Assembly (NCBI GenBank): GCA_903885855.1 | Contig: CAISKG010000071.1 | Location: 1 to 7,466 of the forward strand | Source: an uncultured Planctomycetaceae bacterium | Lineage (GTDB): Bacteria; Planctomycetota; Planctomycetia; Pirellulales; UBA1268 | Reading direction: 5' to 3' | Length of the DNA stretch: 7,466 nucleotides | In this document: positions 1-6,691 of the stretch, one piece after another | Layout: every line of letters starts with the position of its first letter | Numbering within the stretch: the stretch's first letter is position 1 | Translations under genes and position numbers: made by a program | Notes under the pieces: generated by a model | Told to the model about the DNA's origin: nothing | What the model saw: the letters and a program-made list of their open reading frames with translations, nothing else | Databases searched by the model: none

Positions 1-658
1 CCGCCGGGTGGGCCGCGAGGGCCTCGAGCCGGTCGGCGAGGGTCTCGGCCGTCGCGCCGTCGGGCTGGGCGCAGGCCACGATCAGCGCCACCCCGGCCCG
101 ATCGGCCGTGGCGAGCGCCTCGTCGCCGAGGTCGTCGGCATCGACGAGCGCCGCCCGGCAGGACTCGCGCAGGCCCTCGAGGGCCGCGGCGTCGCCGCGG
201 CTGCGCACCGCGCGCGGCACGAAGCGGTGCCCGTCCAGGCGGATCGACCCGCCGCGCGTGCCCGCGCGCCGGAAGCCCACGGCACGGGTGCCGGCGGCCA
301 CGACGCGGCCGGAACGGCGCAGCTCCACCGTCGCGTCGTAGAGGCAGGGCAGGTCGGGCGTCCAGTAGCCGGGCTCGGTGCACACGGCGCGCAGGAGCGG
401 AGCGCGGCCGGGCAGATGCCCCTGATCGACGAGCGGGAAGGTGGCCGGAAGCGTCGCCGCCGTGGCGCAGCGCGGTCCCGTCAGCGTGCCCGCCGCCTCG
501 AGCGGGCCCGCGGCGTCGGTCGCGCCGGGCGGCGGCGGGCAGCGCACCCACAGCTCCGCCCGGGCCTCGTCGGCCCTGCCGAGCAGCGGCCGGATCCAGG
601 GAACGCCCGCCGACGGGCGCGGCGTCTGCCCGGGCGGCGTGATCCCGCGCGGCTCCAT
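1..658 (-). CDS. GH2-like (beta-sandwich/TIM-barrel) protein, N-terminal 219 codons, 3' end outside window
   Basis: The frame stays open from an ATG at 658 to the window edge, so the protein is truncated by the window and not by mutation. I do not recognise a named family. Residues about 97-150 read like the junction of glycoside hydrolase family 2 proteins. There is a 'GYWTPDLPCLYDATVEL' strand (W99, P101, P104, L106, Y107; compare the family's W-P-x-x-P-x-L-Y), then 'VGFRR' (127-131) and 'IRLDGHRFVPRAVRSRGD' (139-156; compare the family's L-N-G-x-x-x-x-L-R-G-x-x-R). Residues after about 165 ('DADDLGDEALATADRAGVALIV') resemble the start of the TIM barrel, where an 'aDe.G..V' helix-strand recurs. 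The usual Asn of L-N-G is Asp and the conserved His after Arg is absent, so catalysis is doubtful. The catalytic glutamates would lie beyond the window. No signal peptide is visible; the N-terminus is Pro/Gly-rich. The start is fixed by its one-base overlap with the upstream synthetase stop. The frame is sure; the fold is an inference. Confidence 0.75.
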   Translation of the reverse strand, partial: MEPRGITPPGQTPRPSAGVPWIRPLLGRADEARAELWVRCPPPPGATDAAGPLEAAGTLTGPRCATAATLPATFPLVDQGHLPGRAPLLRAVCTEPGYWTPDLPCLYDATVELRRSGRVVAAGTRAVGFRRAGTRGGSIRLDGHRFVPRAVRSRGDAAALEGLRESCRAALVDADDLGDEALATADRAGVALIVACAQPDGATAETLADRLEALAAHPA

Positions 659-660
659 CA
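656..660 (-). promoter_or_regulatory. TGATG stop/start overlap (translational coupling)
   Basis: On the minus strand the synthetase stop TGA (660-658) shares its final A with the ATG (658-656) of the GH2-like gene. One-base TGATG overlaps are typical of translationally coupled operon partners, so the two proteins are probably made together from one transcript. The overlap also supports the chosen downstream start. Confidence 0.8.
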
Positions 661-2334
661 GGCGTCCCCGGCGGGGAAGTGCGCCCGGGCCACCTCGGCG
701 ATCCGCCGCAGGTCGAGCTTCCCGGAGCCGAGCACCGGGAGCGATTCGACCTCGACGAAGCTGTCGGGCGAGGGGATCCAGAGATTGTGCAGGCCGCGCG
801 CCGCCAATCCGCGGCAGACCTCGTGGGGATCGCGCGGGGTGCCGACGTGGAGCACCACCAGGCGTTCGCCCTTCCGCGGATCGGTGACGCTCGTGACCAC
901 GGCCTTGAGCTCCCCGTCGGCCGCGCCGAGTTCGGCGTTGACCGCCTCCTCCACGGGGATGTGGGGGACCATCTCGCCGCCGATCTTGGAGAAGCGGCTC
1001 TGCCGCCCGGTGATCGTGATGAAGCCGTCGGCGTCGAGGCGCGCGATGTCGCCGGTGCAGTACCAGCCGTCGCGCACGACCTGCGCGGTGAGGTCGGGCC
1101 GGTCGAGGTAGCCCTGCATCACGTTGGGCCCCGTGATCCAGAGCATTCCCTCCTCGCCGAGAGGCAGCTCGCCATGGCCGTCCCGTGCCATGATGCGGGC
1201 GCGGCAGCCGGGAATCGGCTTGCCGACGGTCCCCTCGCGGGCGTCGGCGGGCGAGCCGGGCACGTGCCGCGACGGCGGGACGTTGGCCGAGATCAAGGGC
1301 GACATCTCGGTGGCGCCGTAGGCCTCGCACGGCCGGACGCCGAACTTCTTCTCGAAGGCGTCGCACACGTCGCGCGGCAGCTTCTCGGCCGATCCGAACA
1401 CCGCCTCCAGGGAGGAGAAATCCTCCGCCGGCACGCGCCGCAGGTAGGTGCGGAGGAACGTGGGCGTGGCCATGAGGATCGTGGCGTGGTAGTCGCGCAC
1501 CAGGCCCCCGATCACCTGCGCGTCGAGGGGGTTGGTGTGGTAGACGACCCCCGCGTCGAGCACCAGCGGCGTCCAGAAGGTGGCGGTGTAGCCGTAGGAG
1601 TGGAAGAAGGGGAGGACGCCGATCGCCACGTCGCCGGCCGAGACGTGCAGCAGGCTGTCGATGGCGCGCACGTTGGAGGCCACGTTCTCCTCCGACAGCA
1701 CCACCCCCTTGGGATCGCCGGTCGAGCCGGAGGTGAAGATGACCGTCAGCACGTCGGCGGCACGGAGGCGGTCGAGGCCGAGGGCGCGCTCGAGGAGCGG
1801 CATGGGCAGGCAGACGGCCTGGAAGGCGGCGATCGCCTTGTCGGCCAGCGACAGCCGGCGGCGCAGCTCGCCGGCGTCGAGGAGCCGCGGGCCGCAGTCG
1901 AGCTTGACGCGGTCCAGGAAGGTGGGGCTCGAGATCACGTGCCGCAGTCCGGCACGCTCGATGGAGAGGTCGAGGATCTGCTGGCTGGTGGTGTAGTTGA
2001 GATTCACCGCCACGCGCCCCATCAGCACGAGCGCCGAGTTGACGATCACGGCGGCGGCCGTGGGGGGGAGCATCACGCCGACGTGCTTCTCGTCGGGCCC
2101 GAGCACCCGCTCGAGCACCCGCTTGGCGCAGAGCACGCGCACGAGCAGATCGCGCCCCGTGAGGCGCGTGCCGAGCGAGTCGGCGACCTTCAGCCGCCGC
2201 CCCGCCTGGCGGCAGGCGCGCACCAGCGCCCGGGGGAGGGTGGCCGCCCCGCCGCGGTCGGGGCCGCCGCGCAGGATCGAGGCGGCGTCGGAGACCGGGG
2301 CGGACGACACGGCGGATGCGGAGGGGGCGTTCAT
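658..2334 (-). CDS. AMP-forming acyl-CoA / acyl-[ACP] synthetase (Aas C-terminal-domain-like)
   Basis: This is a complete 558-residue member of the ANL adenylating superfamily. It should activate a carboxylic acid, most likely a fatty acid, with ATP to an acyl-adenylate and then pass it to CoA or acyl-carrier protein. The phosphate-binding motif is 'IFTSGSTGDPKG' at 199-210. 'YGATE' lies at 339-343 and the ribose-binding Asp of 'YCTGD' is D429. The hinge region 'ITGRQSRFSKIGGEMVPH' starts at I439, with R444 and K450. The C-terminal catalytic lysine is K539 in 'GSGKLDLRRI'. 'FSKIGGEMVPH' resembles the acyl-ACP synthetase half of Aas (2-acylglycerophosphoethanolamine acyltransferase/acyl-ACP synthetase) more than classical FadD. 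No acyltransferase domain is fused here and there is no membrane segment, so it looks cytosolic. The ATG at 2334 has GGGAAG six bases upstream. It is first in an operon with the GH2-like gene and divergent from leuS. Class is certain; substrate and acceptor are not. Confidence 0.93.
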   Translation of the reverse strand: MNAPSASAVSSAPVSDAASILRGGPDRGGAATLPRALVRACRQAGRRLKVADSLGTRLTGRDLLVRVLCAKRVLERVLGPDEKHVGVMLPPTAAAVIVNSALVLMGRVAVNLNYTTSQQILDLSIERAGLRHVISSPTFLDRVKLDCGPRLLDAGELRRRLSLADKAIAAFQAVCLPMPLLERALGLDRLRAADVLTVIFTSGSTGDPKGVVLSEENVASNVRAIDSLLHVSAGDVAIGVLPFFHSYGYTATFWTPLVLDAGVVYHTNPLDAQVIGGLVRDYHATILMATPTFLRTYLRRVPAEDFSSLEAVFGSAEKLPRDVCDAFEKKFGVRPCEAYGATEMSPLISANVPPSRHVPGSPADAREGTVGKPIPGCRARIMARDGHGELPLGEEGMLWITGPNVMQGYLDRPDLTAQVVRDGWYCTGDIARLDADGFITITGRQSRFSKIGGEMVPHIPVEEAVNAELGAADGELKAVVTSVTDPRKGERLVVLHVGTPRDPHEVCRGLAARGLHNLWIPSPDSFVEVESLPVLGSGKLDLRRIAEVARAHFPAGDA

Positions 2335-2340
2335 GGCGAA

Positions 2341-2346
2341 CTTCCC
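2341..2346 (-). promoter_or_regulatory. Shine-Dalgarno-like GGGAAG for the acyl synthetase
   Basis: Reading the minus strand, GGGAAG sits six bases before the ATG at 2334. It is an imperfect match to the anti-SD sequence but at a suitable distance, and it supports this start. Confidence 0.4.
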
Positions 2347-2431
2347 GGCGGAGGGGGCCGCGGCTGGTCCGTGGCCCGGAGACCATTAGAATCTGCGGAG
2401 TTTTCGCCGGAAAGCCGCCACCCCGCACCCA

Positions 2432-2455
2432 GCCCCGGACCCCGCCCCGGATCCC
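2432..2455. repeat. Two tandem 12-bp copies just before leuS
   Basis: GCCCCGGACCCC (2432-2443) is followed directly by GCCCCGGATCCC (2444-2455), one mismatch apart, and ends three bases before the leuS ATG. No Shine-Dalgarno sequence is present in this stretch, so the repeat occupies the place of a ribosome-binding site. It may be only a slippage duplication in GC-rich DNA. Confidence 0.6.
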
Positions 2456-2458
2456 GCC

Positions 2459-5245
2459 ATGCCCCGCTACCAGCCCGCCCGGATCGAGCCCAAGTGGCAG
2501 TCGTGGTGGGAGGCCCACGACACCTTCGCCACCCCGCGGCTGCCGCGGGGCCGCAAGACCTACCTCCTCGACATGTTCCCCTACCCCAGCGGCGACGGGC
2601 TGCACGTGGGGCATCCGGAGGGCTACACCGCCACCGACATCGTGGCCCGCTTCGAGCGGATGCGCGGCACCAGCGTCATGCACCCGATGGGGTTCGACGC
2701 CTTCGGGCTCCCCGCCGAGGAGCATGCCATCCGCACCGGCACGCCGCCGCGGGAGAGCACCGAGCGCAACATCGCCACCTTCCGGCGGCAGTTGAAGATG
2801 CTCGGCTTCAGCTACGACTGGAAGCGCGAACTGGCGACGACCGACCCCGGCTACGTCCGTTGGACGCAGTGGATCTTCCTGGTCCTCTTCGACACCTGGT
2901 TCGACCCCGAGACCGGCCGGGGCCGGCCCATCGCCGAGCTGCCCGTCCCGCCGGACGTCGCCGCGCGGGGCGACGCCGCGGTGGCCGCCTTCCGTGATTC
3001 CCACCGCCTCGCCTACCAGTCGGAGGCCCCGGTGAACTGGTGCCCGGCGCTGGGCACCGTGCTGGCCAACGAGGAGGTGATCGGGGGCGTGAGCGAGCGC
3101 GGCGGCCATCCGGTGGTGCGCATCCCGCTGCGCCAGTGGATGCTGCGGATCACCGCCTACGCCGAGAGGCTCGAAAACGACCTCGCGCTCGTCGACTGGC
3201 CGACGAGCATCAAGAAGCTGCAGAGCGATTGGATCGGCCGCAGCACCGGCGCCGAGGTCGACTTCTTCGTCGCCCCCGCCGGCGCCGCCGCCTCCTTCGA
3301 CGCCTGGCGCCACGCGCGGCGGGCCGCCGGGTTCCCCGCCGAGGCGGGGCGGGAGGCGCTGCGCGTCTACACGACGCGTCCCGACACGCTCTACGGGGTC
3401 ACCTATCTGGTGATCGCCCCCGAGCATCCGATGATCGACCTGCTCACGACCCCCGACCGACGCGACGCCATCCGCGCCTACCGGGAGGCGGCGGCACGCA
3501 AGAGCGACCTCGACCGCACCGACCTCGCCAAGGAGAAGACCGGCGTCTTCACCGGCTCGTCCTGCATCCACCCCCTCACCGGCCTGCCGGTGCCGGTGTG
3601 GGTCGCCGACTACGTGCTGGCGACCTACGGCACCGGTGCGATCATGGCGGTGCCGGCCCACGACGGCCGCGACTGGGAATTCGCCAAGGCCTTCGACCTG
3701 CCGATCGTGACCGTCGTCGAGCCCGTCGACGGCACCGGCCACACCGAGAGCCTGTTCACCGGCGACGGCCGTGCGGTGGCCTCCGGGCCCTACACGGGGC
3801 TGCCGACGCGCGAGTTCATCGCGCGCGTGGCCGAGGACCTGCGCGCGGCCGGGATGGGGCGTCCGGCGGTCAACTCCAAGCTCCGCGACTGGCTCTTCAG
3901 CCGGCAGCGTTTCTGGGGGGAGCCGTTCCCGGTCCTCCACGAGCTCGGCCCCGACGGCCGGCCGACCGGGGCCATCCGCACCGTGGACGCGTCGGAATTG
4001 CCGGTCCGCCTCCCCGAGCTGGTCGACTTCCGGCCCGGCGACACCCCTGATCCGCCCCTCTCGCGGGCCGGGCACGACTGGCTGTACGTGGAACGCGACG
4101 GCAAGCGCTACCGGCGCGAGACCAACACCATGCCCCAGTGGGCGGGGTCGTGCTGGTACTACCTGCGCTTCCTCGACCCGGCCAACGGCGAGCGCTTCGT
4201 CGATCCGGAGGTGGAGCGCGCCTGGATGCCGGTCGACCTGTACGTGGGCGGCGCCGAGCACGCCGTCCTCCACCTGCTCTACGCCCGCTTCTGGCACAAG
4301 GTGCTCCACGACCGGGGCCACGTCTCGACCCCGGAGCCGTTCGCGCGTCTCGTCAACCAGGGGATGATCCTCGGGGAGATGGAGTTCACCGGGTATCGGA
4401 GCGTGAAGGGGGGATGGGTGTCGGCCGAGGCCGCCACCGCCGACGACACCCCGGCGCGGATCCCGGCCGATCAGGTGGAGAAGCAGGGGGAGCATTTCGT
4501 GCTCCGCGACGCTCCCCGGATCCGTGTCGACAGCCGTGCCTACAAGATGTCGAAGAGCCGCGGCAACGTGGTCAATCCCGACGCCGTGGTGCGCGAGTTC
4601 GGCGCCGACAGCCTCCGGCTGTACGAGATGTTCATGGGGCCGCTCGAGGCCACGAAGCCGTGGAGTACCGCCGGCGTCGGCGGCGTGCGCGGCTTTCTCG
4701 ACCGCTGCTGGCGCCTGGTGGTCGACGAGCGCGCCGACGACGTCCGCCTCTCGTCGCAGGTGGTCGACGACCCGCCCACCGACGACCAGCTCCGCGAGCT
4801 CCACCGGATGCTCGACAAGGTGACGACCGACATCCCGGCGCTGTCGTTCAACACGGCCATCGCGAGGATGATGGAATTCGTCAATTTCTGCACGCCGCTC
4901 GAACGGCGTCCGCGGGCGCTCCTCGAGCCGTTCGTGACGGTGCTGGCGCCTTTCGCCCCCCACCTGGCCGAGGAGTTGTGGGAGGTGCTCGGCCGCCCCG
5001 CGCCGGTGTCGCTCGTGGCCTGGCCGATCGTCGAGGCGCGGTGGCTCAAGGACGACTTCCTCGAGATCCCCGTCCAGATCGGCGGCAAGCTGCGGGCCCG
5101 GGTCACGGTGCCCGCCGACACCGACGTCGCCAGCATGGAGGCGGCCGCCGCGGCCGACCCGCGGATCGCCGAACTGCTCGCCGGGAAGCAGATCGTCAAG
5201 GTGATCACCGTCCCGGGGCGGATGGTGAACTTCGTCGTCCGCTGA
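2459..5245 (+). CDS. leuS: Leucyl-tRNA synthetase
   Basis: This class I synthetase attaches leucine to tRNA-Leu in the cytosol, using ATP, and hydrolyses mischarged tRNA. It is complete at 928 residues, somewhat longer than the roughly 860 of E. coli. The N-terminus 'MPRYQPARIEPKWQSWWE' is canonical and fixes the ATG start. The HIGH signature is HVGH (49-52) and KMSKS is exact at 696-700. The CP1 editing domain shows 'TTRPDTLYG' from 305 and 'GTGAIMAVPAHDGRD' at 391-405; D405 aligns with the editing Asp that binds the substrate amino group. Downstream are 'MPQWAGSCWYYLRF' and 'DLYVGGAEHAVLHLLYARFW', and the small C-terminal domain ends in 'VPGRMVNFVVR'. The zinc-domain cysteines are largely gone: C195 remains, but the usual C-x-R-C is S212-E-R-G215. 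About 30 extra residues (roughly 149-180) precede it. Both traits fit a Planctomycetes/Bacteroidetes-type LeuRS as I recall it. It has no evident Shine-Dalgarno sequence. Confidence 0.99.
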   Translation: MPRYQPARIEPKWQSWWEAHDTFATPRLPRGRKTYLLDMFPYPSGDGLHVGHPEGYTATDIVARFERMRGTSVMHPMGFDAFGLPAEEHAIRTGTPPRESTERNIATFRRQLKMLGFSYDWKRELATTDPGYVRWTQWIFLVLFDTWFDPETGRGRPIAELPVPPDVAARGDAAVAAFRDSHRLAYQSEAPVNWCPALGTVLANEEVIGGVSERGGHPVVRIPLRQWMLRITAYAERLENDLALVDWPTSIKKLQSDWIGRSTGAEVDFFVAPAGAAASFDAWRHARRAAGFPAEAGREALRVYTTRPDTLYGVTYLVIAPEHPMIDLLTTPDRRDAIRAYREAAARKSDLDRTDLAKEKTGVFTGSSCIHPLTGLPVPVWVADYVLATYGTGAIMAVPAHDGRDWEFAKAFDLPIVTVVEPVDGTGHTESLFTGDGRAVASGPYTGLPTREFIARVAEDLRAAGMGRPAVNSKLRDWLFSRQRFWGEPFPVLHELGPDGRPTGAIRTVDASELPVRLPELVDFRPGDTPDPPLSRAGHDWLYVERDGKRYRRETNTMPQWAGSCWYYLRFLDPANGERFVDPEVERAWMPVDLYVGGAEHAVLHLLYARFWHKVLHDRGHVSTPEPFARLVNQGMILGEMEFTGYRSVKGGWVSAEAATADDTPARIPADQVEKQGEHFVLRDAPRIRVDSRAYKMSKSRGNVVNPDAVVREFGADSLRLYEMFMGPLEATKPWSTAGVGGVRGFLDRCWRLVVDERADDVRLSSQVVDDPPTDDQLRELHRMLDKVTTDIPALSFNTAIARMMEFVNFCTPLERRPRALLEPFVTVLAPFAPHLAEELWEVLGRPAPVSLVAWPIVEARWLKDDFLEIPVQIGGKLRARVTVPADTDVASMEAAAAADPRIAELLAGKQIVKVITVPGRMVNFVVR

Positions 5246-5263
5246 CCGCCCGCCGGAGCCCCC

Positions 5264-5309
5264 GGGCCCCGGTGCCACCGGGGCGAATTGGCGGCCGGGG
5301 CCCGGTGCC
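5264..5309. repeat. Direct repeat upstream of glgC, 13-mers 33 bp apart
   Basis: GGGCCCCGGTGCC (5264-5276) recurs as GGGGCCCGGTGCC (5297-5309) with one mismatch; the core CCCGGTGCC is identical. The second copy ends just before the candidate glgC -10 box at 5311. A spacing of 33 bp is about three helical turns, which would suit a protein binding one DNA face, but in such GC-rich sequence chance is a fair alternative. Confidence 0.45.
5266..5284 (+). terminator. GC-rich hairpin after leuS, possible terminator
   Basis: GCCCCGGTG (5266-5274) and CACCGGGGC (5276-5284) are perfect reverse complements around one central base, folding as a strong stem of at least seven pairs with a five-base loop. 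It begins 20 bases after the leuS stop. No T-run follows (next bases GAATTGG), so it is not a classic intrinsic terminator. It could instead stabilise the 3' end of the mRNA or be a dyad operator for glgC. Confidence 0.45.
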
Positions 5310-5310
5310 G

Positions 5311-5316
5311 TAGCAT
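5311..5316 (+). promoter_or_regulatory. Candidate -10 box TAGCAT for glgC
   Basis: TAGCAT is the only A/T-containing hexamer near the right place in this GC-rich spacer. It matches TATAAT at four of six bases and shares the TAGNAT form with the box before leuS. It would start RNA about 35 nt before the ATG at 5365 and almost on top of the upstream GTG at 5332. An inverted repeat GGCCGG/CCGGCC (5293-5298 and 5319-5324) flanks it and might be an operator. No clear -35 is visible. Confidence 0.35.
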
Positions 5317-5354
5317 GTCCGGCCGGGCGGCGTGCGAACGGCAACCATCGGGGC

Positions 5355-5359
5355 GAAGG
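5355..5359 (+). promoter_or_regulatory. Shine-Dalgarno-like GAAGG for glgC
   Basis: GAAGG lies five bases before the ATG at 5365. It favours that codon over the in-frame GTG at 5332, which has only GC-rich sequence upstream. Confidence 0.45.
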
Positions 5360-5364
5360 CGAGC

Positions 5365-6684
5365 ATGAGCGTCCAGCGGGTCTTGGCACTGGTCCTCGGC
5401 GGCGGTCGGGGAACGCGGCTCTATCCCCTCACCCGCGACCGCTCCAAACCCGCCGTGCCGCTGGCGGGGAAGTACCGGATCATCGACGTCCCCCTCTCCA
5501 ACTGCATCAACAGCGGCGTCCAGAGGATCTACGTCCTCACGCAGTTCAACTCCGTCAGCCTCCACCGCCACATCCGCCGCACGTACACCTTCGACCCCTT
5601 CAGCGGCGGGTTCGTGGAGATCCTCGCCGCCCAGCAGACGCTCGACAATTCCGGCTGGTACCAGGGCACCGCCGACGCCGTCCGCCAGAACATCCGCTAC
5701 CTCCAGCAGCCCGACATCCGCCACGTCCTCATCCTCTCGGGCGATCAGCTCTACCGGATGAACTACGCCGACATGCTCGCCACCCACCAGGCGAGCAAGG
5801 CCGACGTGACGATCGCGGGGATTCCGGTGCGCGAGGAGGCCGCCTCGGGGCTGGGCATCATGCGGCTCGCCGACGACGGCCGCGTGGAGGGCTTCCTCGA
5901 GAAGCCGCAGACCGCCGCCGAACTCGACATGGTGCGCACCGATCCGGCGTGGATCGAGCGCCAGGGGATCCCGGCGGCCGGCCGCTCGCTCATGGCCAGC
6001 ATGGGCATCTACCTCTTCGACCGCGACTGCCTCGTCGATCTCCTCACCAAGACCGACTACCGGGACTTCGGCCGCGAGGTGTTCCCGGCCGCGATCCGCA
6101 CGCGCCGCGTCTGCCTCCATCCCTTCGACGGCTACTGGGAGGACATCGGCACCATCCGCTCCTACTACCAGTGCAACCTCGACCTCGCCGGGGCCGCGCC
6201 GCCGTTCGAGCTGGCCAGCGCCGAGGCGCCGATCTACTCCCGCGGGCGCTTCCTCCCCCCCTCGCGCCTCGACGGGGCCGGGATCGTCGCCAGCCTCGTC
6301 TCCGACGGCTGCATCGTCGAACGGGGGGCGGTGATCGAAAACAGCGTCATCGGCCTGCGCTGCCGTATCGGCCGCGACGTGGTGATCCGCGACTCGGTGA
6401 TCCTCGGCAACGACTTCTACGAGACCGCCGAGGACATCGCCGCCAACGCGGCGCGGGGCCTGCCGCCGATCGGGATCGGCGACGGCACCGTCATCGAACG
6501 GGCGATCGTCGACAAGAACGCCCGCATCGGCCGGCGCACGAGGATCGTCAACGATCACGGCTGGGACGCGATCGCCGACAGCACCACCTTCACCGTGCGC
6601 GACGGCGTGGCGATCGTCCCCAAGGACGCGGTCGTGCCGGACGGCTGGCACCCCCACCCGGATCTCGGCCGGGCGGGCGCCTGA
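5365..6684 (+). CDS. glgC: Glucose-1-phosphate adenylyltransferase (ADP-glucose pyrophosphorylase)
   Basis: It converts glucose-1-phosphate and ATP to ADP-glucose and pyrophosphate, the committed, allosterically controlled step of bacterial glycogen synthesis in the cytosol. From the ATG at 5365 the protein has 439 residues, normal for GlgC. The nucleotide-binding loop 'LGGGRGTRLYPLT' is at 11-23 and 'KPAVPLAGKYRIID' starts at K28. 'WYQGTADAVRQN' follows. The catalytic Asp is D127 in 'SGDQLYRMNY', the glucose-1-phosphate Lys is K180 in 'FLEKP', and D260 lies in 'YWEDIGT'. The C-terminal third is the left-handed beta-helix with 'PIGIGDGTVIERAIVDKNARIG' features. The whole resembles cyanobacterial/plant enzymes more than E. 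coli. Lysines matching the cyanobacterial 3-phosphoglycerate sites are present (K384, K420), while the E. coli fructose-1,6-bisphosphate Lys39 position is D25. A GTG at 5332 would add 11 residues outside the family pattern. No other glycogen gene is adjacent. It converges on the lipoprotein gene with 7 bases between stops. Confidence 0.98.
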   Translation: MSVQRVLALVLGGGRGTRLYPLTRDRSKPAVPLAGKYRIIDVPLSNCINSGVQRIYVLTQFNSVSLHRHIRRTYTFDPFSGGFVEILAAQQTLDNSGWYQGTADAVRQNIRYLQQPDIRHVLILSGDQLYRMNYADMLATHQASKADVTIAGIPVREEAASGLGIMRLADDGRVEGFLEKPQTAAELDMVRTDPAWIERQGIPAAGRSLMASMGIYLFDRDCLVDLLTKTDYRDFGREVFPAAIRTRRVCLHPFDGYWEDIGTIRSYYQCNLDLAGAAPPFELASAEAPIYSRGRFLPPSRLDGAGIVASLVSDGCIVERGAVIENSVIGLRCRIGRDVVIRDSVILGNDFYETAEDIAANAARGLPPIGIGDGTVIERAIVDKNARIGRRTRIVNDHGWDAIADSTTFTVRDGVAIVPKDAVVPDGWHPHPDLGRAGA

Positions 6685-6691
6685 AGGCGGG

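Larger units (their letters stand above)
2335..2458. promoter_or_regulatory. Divergent intergenic region between acyl synthetase and leuS
   Basis: This 124-bp spacer must hold the promoters for both divergent genes. Its only A/T-rich patch is about 2385-2413. On the plus strand TAGAAT (2387-2392) matches the -10 consensus TATAAT at five of six bases and would give a leuS leader of roughly 60 nt. On the minus strand the overlapping TCTAAT (2390-2385) also matches five of six and would give a leader of roughly 45 nt for the synthetase. No good -35 box is seen in either direction. A short TTTC/GAAA inverted repeat (2402-2413) lies beside it. The two candidate -10 boxes share bases 2387-2390, so the two promoters might compete if both are real. 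Confidence 0.45.

Noticed and set aside
82..285. Small minus-strand frame inside the GH2-like gene
   Set aside because: It lies in another frame of the larger coupled gene and shows no motif.
8..1111. Plus-strand open frame (367 codons) opposite the GH2-like gene and the synthetase end
   Set aside because: It spans the antisense of two coupled genes and its product is low-complexity Arg/Ala/Gly-rich.
2402..2413. TTTC/GAAA inverted repeat near the divergent promoters
   Set aside because: Four-base arms are too short to support an operator claim on their own.
679..2997. Long plus-strand open frame (772 codons) across the acyl synthetase and into leuS
   Set aside because: It is antisense to a gene with clear ANL motifs and then out of frame with leuS; its translation is Arg/Gly/His/Val-rich without any motif, as expected for GC-rich shadow frames.
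5332..5364. GTG at 5332 as the glgC start
   Set aside because: It would add 11 residues not seen in the family, sits about 16 bases after the candidate -10 box, and lacks an upstream Shine-Dalgarno sequence; the ATG at 5365 has GAAGG at good spacing.
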